A stretch of DNA of 64,000 nucleotides from Ephemerocybe angulata (Eukaryota; Basidiomycota; Agaricomycetes; Agaricales; Psathyrellaceae): contig JAACJK010000219.1 in NCBI GenBank assembly GCA_013368325.1, positions 1,364,001 to 1,428,000 of the forward strand, read 5' to 3'. Below are positions 58,634-64,000 of the stretch, piece by piece. A program made the translations under genes and the position numbers. Under the pieces are notes generated by a model. The model was not told where the DNA came from, did no database searches, and worked only from the letters and a program-made list of their open reading frames with translations. Numbering within the stretch: position 1 is the first letter of the stretch; each line of letters opens with the position of its first letter.

Positions 58634-59146
58634 TTTCCCATGTAGTGATATATTCTCGGGCGTTAAGGATACCTATAGTGAACAAACGAGATCTCAACAT
58701 AACATATTTGCTGACGCTATCTTCAAATTCAAATACCAAGTAAACATACCTCTGTTCGAGACCGACCTCTACCGCAGTTCGATAGACCAACCTCAATCGG
58801 GTCGAAGTTGAATAGATTGACTCTGTACCTCCGCTTATCTGGGCTGCTTGATGCCCAAAGCTTCCTCAAAGTTAAATCCTTTGGAAGAACCGACAGTAGA
58901 GGGAAGATGCTGACGTCAGGATTTTTGCGGGCGCTAAATTTAAGCGCTGATCTCGACGGCGGGAACCCTGATCATTTCACCGCTTAACTACGCTGACTGC
59001 CTATGGTAGGGCGCATGAACATTATGCGTGTTATAGGGTCGAGCTAATACAGCAGGACATCAATCGCGACGAGTGAATACAAGTGGTACCCGTATCGGTC
59101 TAGAGCGACAGAGTGAGCCCGTGATCACGCCAAGATTAATGGGTAC
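58634..59146. other. Convergent intergenic stretch
   Basis: 513 bp between the converging dehydrogenase and P450 genes. A weak inverted repeat around gcgctaaatttaagcgc (about 58930-58950) is the only structure noticed. Confidence 0.45.
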
Positions 59147-61526
59147 TCACGTTACAGTAATCCCAGCCCTGGCATTCAGTACGCGTTCTTTCCTCTGCTC
59201 AAACGTCTCATGGGAAAACTGGGGCTCCTCCTTGATACTAATCTTATACTTTGACAAGATAAGTGTAAGGGCTGAGATCCCCTCAACCTCAAAGAACCTT
59301 AGACAAGCAACGGAAGTTGTCAGCATTGTATATTATATGGTATTCGATCACAGGTTGTTCAGGACTCACCTCCTCCCAATGCAAGAACGACTTCCTGCAC
59401 TGAATGGAATGAATGCATCGCGGTTGTAATCACTCAAGAAGCGATCGGGTTTAAATGCGTGTGGATCTTTCCAATACAGTGCTAGCGAGCGAACGTGGAA
59501 TCGAATCAGCACGGTATAGCGCGAGTAAGTTAGACGCTTCTCACGATTGTAGTGCAGGCCAGCGGTGTCCAACGCGATCTGGGTGCCTTTCGGTACAGGA
59601 ATAACCACCTTCTCACCCTGAGCGTTTGTGATGGTAAGAGTCGTATCTTCCGCGGAGAATTTGGGAACATTCGTGACCTAGAAAATCTCGAAACTCAGGC
59701 TTCCGACTGCATAATGGGCTATCTCCGGACGTACAGGTGGTACCAGTCGGAGAGTTTCATAATACGCTCTATGAATGGCCAAAATAAGCATTACAGAATA
59801 GATCGCGAAAGGAATGGGGCGTACGCTATGCAGCGGTCGAGCTTCGTCCTATCTTCGTAGGACTGGAAAACAATCGATTAGCTCCGCACGCTATTCTCAC
59901 AATAAAGAAGGCCTACAGGACTGCCGCCGTTGGGAAGGACCGTCTTGATTTGCTGGTACACCTTCTCTTGTTCCTCAGGATACAGTGCCAAGTACGCAAA
60001 CGCAAACGCCAGTGTATGCGCCGTTGTCTAAGGCAGTGTTTCGACATCAGGGTAAACAATCAAGCGATCTGGAAACCAGAAATACCTCGTGCCCCGCAAT
60101 AAGGAATATGAATACATTTCCTGCAAGCTCCTGCTCCGTCATCGCATTCTTCTCCGAATCGGACGCATTGGATGCCAAAAGGTTGCTAAAAAGATCATTC
60201 TTGTCGACCGCACCATCGGCCGTGCGTTCCCTGATCATTTCGCTAATGTATGTCTGGAATCGCCTGTCAAATACTGGCCAGGAATAGGATTGGAACCTTA
60301 ACGCACCTCCAATTCGTCAAATGCCAACCGCGTTTGACGCGTCCGGTCCGTCAGCCCCATGGCCCATCCTGGAACGGCGAGTTTGATAAAGACGTCCGTA
60401 GCCACATGATGGAGTGCCTGCTTAAACGAGAGCTTATGTCCTTCAGGGCAAACCTCCGTGTCCTTCCAACTCATGTGCTGCCCGAAACCTGTGGATATAC
60501 GGTCATTTCAATTGCCGAGTGCATCATATGGAAGTAGAGGCCCACCAGCAGCTCCGATGACGAAAAGCGCAAGCTGTGTACGCAGAAGCAACAGAAATCA
60601 GGTCAGAGTAGGCGCGCAACGAGGACGGTGTACACTCACCGGGAGAGTTATGTCCACGACGTGGTCGACGACGATCTCCTTCTTGTCGCCCCACACATCT
60701 GCGAACAGGCCTTCCACGATGGAGACCGTCTCATCCCACACCAATTTGTTATTTTTCTATCTGTTGTTAGTCTAACACCGTGCGGGAGTAGAGGGAAGAA
60801 GGCTACCTCGGAGAAGGCGGGTGCCGAGATTTTTCTGTACTTTTTCCACTCATCGCCTTCGGAGACGACGATGTTCCTGCCGAAGAAAGCAAGGACAGCG
60901 TAGAGTTCTGTAGGCTTGGGGAACCGTGCTCGAGACGATGTGACTTCCTAATAGAGAGGAATGGGGAAAGTGCTCTTCAATGACCGGATCCTAGAAGTTA
61001 GAGGCGAATGTAAAAGCACCTTTATCGCATCAGCGTCGGCGAGGACCAAGAGGGATTCGATAGTAGGATATATGGTAGTCTCGTGGCGGGTCAACACAAG
61101 TTGGAGGGCTGGGGCAGTTTAGAGAGGCTCACCAAGCGGTAAGCAGAGGCTCCAAATCTCAAAAATTCTACATGTCGTGTTGGCGACTGGAAGATTGAGT
61201 GGACGAGTAGAGATAGTCTCACCAGAGTATTTATTCACGAAGAGGAAATTTCTTCCAGTACTGATACCACGAATGCGGGGAAGGACGAAGTTCCCAATGA
61301 CGGTCGCAGGACTGATTAAGAGCGTCCTTCCTGGCAGAAAGCTGCAAAGTACGGTGTCATTGTCTGCTGTACAATGAAGGGACCAGGGAGCTTACCCTAA
61401 ACCGCTCTTGGTGCGATACACCGATACTACGCCATGGCATAGCAGGACACCAGCTACCGAGAACAGAAGAGTGTAAGGCGAAGAGATATTTGTGAGGAAC
61501 GGAAGTCTCTCCAAGAGAGAAGACAT
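59147..61526 (-). CDS. Cytochrome P450 monooxygenase
   Basis: Starts MSSLLERLPFLTNISSPYTL at 61526, followed by a hydrophobic anchor (LLFSVAGVLLCHGVV) that would hold it on the ER membrane. Many short introns interrupt it. The I-helix oxygen-activation motif is built across a junction: FIFLIAGHE joins TTAHTLAFAFAYLALYPEEQ (AGxxTT). The ExxR motif is in AYYETLRLVPP. The heme-binding loop is FIPFSAGSRSCIGRR, with the Cys that ligates iron. The C-terminus LTLILSKYKISIKEEP ends at TGA 59149-59147, but the stop overlaps a GTGAGT donor-like sequence, so a further small exon is possible. It needs a P450 reductase. Substrate unknown. Confidence 0.9.
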
Positions 61527-62022
61527 GACGACGTCACTGGGGGAGTGAAGGTGAAAAACATAAGTACGTCTTTCGCCAACAGTTTATATATGGATGGCGG
61601 GAGTATCAGGCACTCAATGTTGGTAGTTGGGCTGGGGCCCGGTGAGTAATCTACATTAGAGCACCGGTCCGTAAGTTGACAGATGGGAAAGCGCACAATG
61701 AGCGGCGTAAGCAATACCAGCCGGCAGATTTCCTTGAGGCAAGATCACTCCCATGTGGACCTATGCGTGTGTGTGTGTGTAACTTTCAGGTGCTTTCCAC
61801 TTTGGAATGTTGTTGGAATGTTGCGGCCATCAGCAGGATCAAGGCCTTCGCATCCTAAACTCCTCAAGTGGGGTATGTACATACCGTCTAAATGAGAAGT
61901 AGAAGTGTCTTTTATAGCCAAAGAGAGATAGCAAAAGATGTTCACTAGATGGGTATGTTACTACTTGACAAGAGCAACTTTTAGATACTACAAGATACCC
62001 GAAGCAAATGGGGGAGTAGATT
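61527..62022. other. Intergenic stretch with small simple repeats
   Basis: 496 bp containing the P450 promoter and the FKBP gene's 3' end. It has a (GT)7 microsatellite at 61767-61780 and an 11-bp tandem duplication (ttggaatgttg twice) at 61802-61823. Confidence 0.6.
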
Positions 62023-63428
62023 ACTTGACTTCGATCAGCTTGACCTCTGGGAAAGGAATCAGTATACTGGTTAAGAGGTGACGATGCCATGACATACCGA
62101 ACTTGAGGACAGAGTTGGCGGGGATGTCACCCATTTTCTTGTTTCCGTAGGCCATGCTGGCGGGGACGGTGAGGATACGCTCACCACCGACCTTCATGCC
62201 AGGGATACCCTGATCCCATCCCTTGATGACTTCACCCTTGCCAACCTTGAAGTAGAACTAGATTTGTGATAAGTATACCAGAGCGCTTCACAGCATACAA
62301 TGAGACTTACAGGCTTGCCCTTGGTGTTCTTATCGAAGACGTGGCCGTTGAGGAGCTTTCCGATGTAGCGCATGCCGACGCGGGCACCCTTCTTCGCCTC
62401 AGCACCGTCGCCAATCTTGACATCCTGGATCTTGAGTCCGCCGGGGAGCTCCTTCTCGGCCTTGGTGGCGGGCTTCTCGGCCTTCTTCTTTTCCTCCTTC
62501 TTCTCCTTCTTGGGAGCCTCCTCGACAGGGGCGGGGGCGGGCTTGCCATCTTCAGCCTTCAGCTTCTTGTTCTTCTTGTCCTTGGCCTCCTTAGGCTTCT
62601 CGGCGGCGGCATCGGAGTCACGAGGGCGCTTTGCGCTTTTGGGAGCCTCGTCCTGGACTTCCTCGAAGCGGCTATTACATATTTTAAGTTATTTTCCTAT
62701 TCTAAAGTGTCGCAACGACGAACCTAGCATCGCTGTCGATCTCGAGGTCAGCGAGGTCTTCAGGGTTCATCTCAACGTCGGAGCTGACTTCGTCGAGGTC
62801 GTAACCTTCCTCATCGCTGTCGAGCTCAGAATCACCGTAGGGATCCTCATCATCGTGTTCTGAGAAGTATGTCAGATATGGTTACGCCGCATTTAAGATT
62901 TCCAGCTCACTGATGTAGTTTCCAGTAAGGTAGACAGTGCTGAAGGGTGTCATAACGTTCGTTAGTGGCAGTAAGGATGGGATAGCTAGGTCGCGTACTT
63001 CTTGCCAGTGTTGGTGAGAACGTAGTCACGGTCCTCAAGGAGAACGAGGTTGACGGTGGTCTGCTCGATCTTAGGAGAGAACATGAATGGTGCTTCCCTT
63101 ATTGCAGTGGAAAAGAGTGGCATACCTTGCCAGCAGTCAAAGCGGAGAGGACGGTGGTAGTGTAAGTTCCCTGGGGGGGAGCATCCTCATCGTCCTCATC
63201 GTCTTCATCAAAGTCATCGGCAGTAAGAGCCTGGTATCCGAGCTTGATGACAGAGCGACCATTGGCGTCCGCAAGCTCTTCACCGAAAGAGATGTTCGTA
63301 ACACGAGTGTCGGCGGGGGGAGTGATGGCCTCCTCAGAGCCACCAGGCAACTCGAGACTCCTGTAGGATGGTTAGCGTAATGCCACCACTCGACGCGCTG
63401 CGACGCACCAAACTTCGACTTCAGCCAT
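62023..63428 (-). CDS. FPR4: Nuclear FKBP-type peptidyl-prolyl isomerase, Fpr3/Fpr4 type
   Basis: Exon 1 encodes MAEVEVW and splices to [11 protein letters not shown]. The N-terminal nucleoplasmin-like domain continues with [49 protein letters not shown] and [10 protein letters not shown]. Acidic tracts ([18 protein letters not shown]) and a Lys-rich linker follow. The C-terminal FKBP domain has [78 protein letters not shown] and [17 protein letters not shown] 62025-62023. In yeast these nucleolar prolyl isomerases act as histone chaperones. Conserved active-site residues (Y, F, W, Y) are present. Confidence 0.94.
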
Positions 63429-63593
63429 GGTATGAAAGGTAGATGAACGGTGTGGTGGTGGTTCAACGTTGAACTTCAAAAAAAAAGTTGGCGCCCAAAC
63501 GTGCGGATCGTGACCGCGCCGTAGTTCAAACTCCGACGACGTATGCGATGACCCGTGGTCGTCACAGCGAGGGGCTGCAAGTACATCCCAGCC
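63429..63593. promoter_or_regulatory. 165-bp divergent promoter FPR4 / ARPC4
   Basis: The whole space between the two divergent start codons is 165 bp, so core promoters and leaders must be very compact or overlap. No TATA box is evident. An A-run lies at about 63478-63486. Confidence 0.5.
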
Positions 63594-64000
63594 ATGGTGA
63601 GTAAGTGCAATCCTCGTCAACGGAGTATCTATCTCACGACATATAGTCCAACGTTCTCAGACCCTATCTCGCCGCTGTACGGTCGACGTTGACCGCAGCA
63701 TTGACCCTCGAGAACTTCTCGTCGCAGGTGCGCAGCGCTTGCGTTCACCACCAATGATCTGAAGCCCGTTAATCTATGTCCAGGTCGTCGAAAGACACAA
63801 CAAGCCAGAGGTCGAGGTCCAGTGAGTAGAGAGGCACCGACAAAGACTTGCACTAATCGCGCTATAGAACATCCAAGGAGGTCCTGCTTAATCCCCTGAC
63901 CATCTCCCGAAACGAGAATGAACGCGTCTTGATTGAACCGTCGGTGAACTCTGTGCGAGTCAGCATCAAGATCAAGCAAGCAGACGAGATCGAGCGTATC
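63594..64000 (+). CDS. ARPC4: Arp2/3 complex subunit 4 (ARPC4, 20 kDa), partial
   Basis: The first coding exon is just the ATG (63594-63596), directly followed by a GTGAGT donor. Exon 2 encodes [20 protein letters not shown] then LENFSSQ; exon 3 gives [12 protein letters not shown]; exon 4 gives [20 protein letters not shown] and continues through [15 protein letters not shown] to the window edge. These are diagnostic, highly conserved ARPC4 segments. The subunit forms the core of the Arp2/3 complex that nucleates branched actin at endocytic sites. The 3' end is outside the window. Confidence 0.95.

Noticed and set aside
59366..59608. Reading the P450 frame straight through the segment near NREKRLTYSRYT
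   Set aside because: The segment is an in-frame intron (GTGAGA..CTAACTT..CGCTAG); splicing gives the expected P450 sequence AGLHYNPLYWKDPHAF.
1..64000. CRISPR arrays, prokaryotic defence or toxin systems, viral insertions
   Set aside because: Gene structure is consistently eukaryotic with introns, and no such proteins or repeat-spacer patterns were found.

Overview
This window is nuclear DNA of a filamentous basidiomycete, most likely an Agaricomycete. The genes are broken by many introns of about 45-65 nt with GT..CTAAC..AG signals, and neighbouring genes sit a few hundred bases apart on either strand. The gene set (Atg6/Beclin, Gsh1, Hrd3, Mga2/Spt23, Ypk9, nuclear FKBP, ARPC4) is eukaryotic and fungal. 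I saw no rRNA, tRNA, CRISPR array or intact transposon. Exon joins were worked out by hand from splice signals and reading frame; they are predictions.

Layout. 1-766 (-): partial secreted protein with 19-residue tandem repeats. 767-2857: no recognisable gene. 2858-4237 (+): F-box protein. 4238-6243: no recognisable gene, partly the 3' region of the next gene. 6244-7204 (-): Hsp20/alpha-crystallin gene with an in-frame TGA. 7416-11755 (+): large PH-like and coiled-coil protein. 11986-17671 (-): very large AlkB-like 2OG-Fe(II) dioxygenase with Cys-rich motifs. 18018-18670 (-): mitochondrial ATP synthase delta. 18859-21594 (-): glutamate-cysteine ligase. 21996-23743 (-): Beclin/Atg6. 24791-26817 (+): caspase-fold protein. 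27315-30087 (+): DNA polymerase kappa. 30208-31049 (-): RraA/HMG-aldolase-like enzyme. 31212-33506 (+): Gyp1-type TBC Rab-GAP. 33833-36005 (-): Nup50/Nup2. 36636-40651 (-): Mga2/Spt23-type membrane-tethered transcription factor. 41820-44530 (+): C2H2 zinc-finger protein. 44743-45710 (-): DEK-C/SWIB protein. 45998-49507 (-): Hrd3/SEL1L. 49814-51167 (-): Ser/Thr-rich single-pass membrane protein. 51509-56756 (-): P5B ATPase. 57179-58633 (+): short-chain dehydrogenase. 59147-61526 (-): cytochrome P450. 62023-63428 (-): nuclear FKBP. 63594-64000 (+): start of ARPC4.

Most of the window is conserved housekeeping: glutathione synthesis, autophagy, ERAD, translesion synthesis, nuclear transport, vesicle traffic and actin nucleation. 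The genes are not obviously one functional cluster. Lineage-specific or odd items are the secreted repeat protein, the F-box and caspase-like genes, the Hsp20 gene with a nonsense codon beside its last intron, and the dioxygenase gene, which carries a predicted GC-AG intron and a 7-nt microexon. The dehydrogenase gene has an intron with a perfect hairpin that presents the branch-point motif in its loop. I found no sign of a new mobile or defence system; the dioxygenase is the least characterised large protein here.
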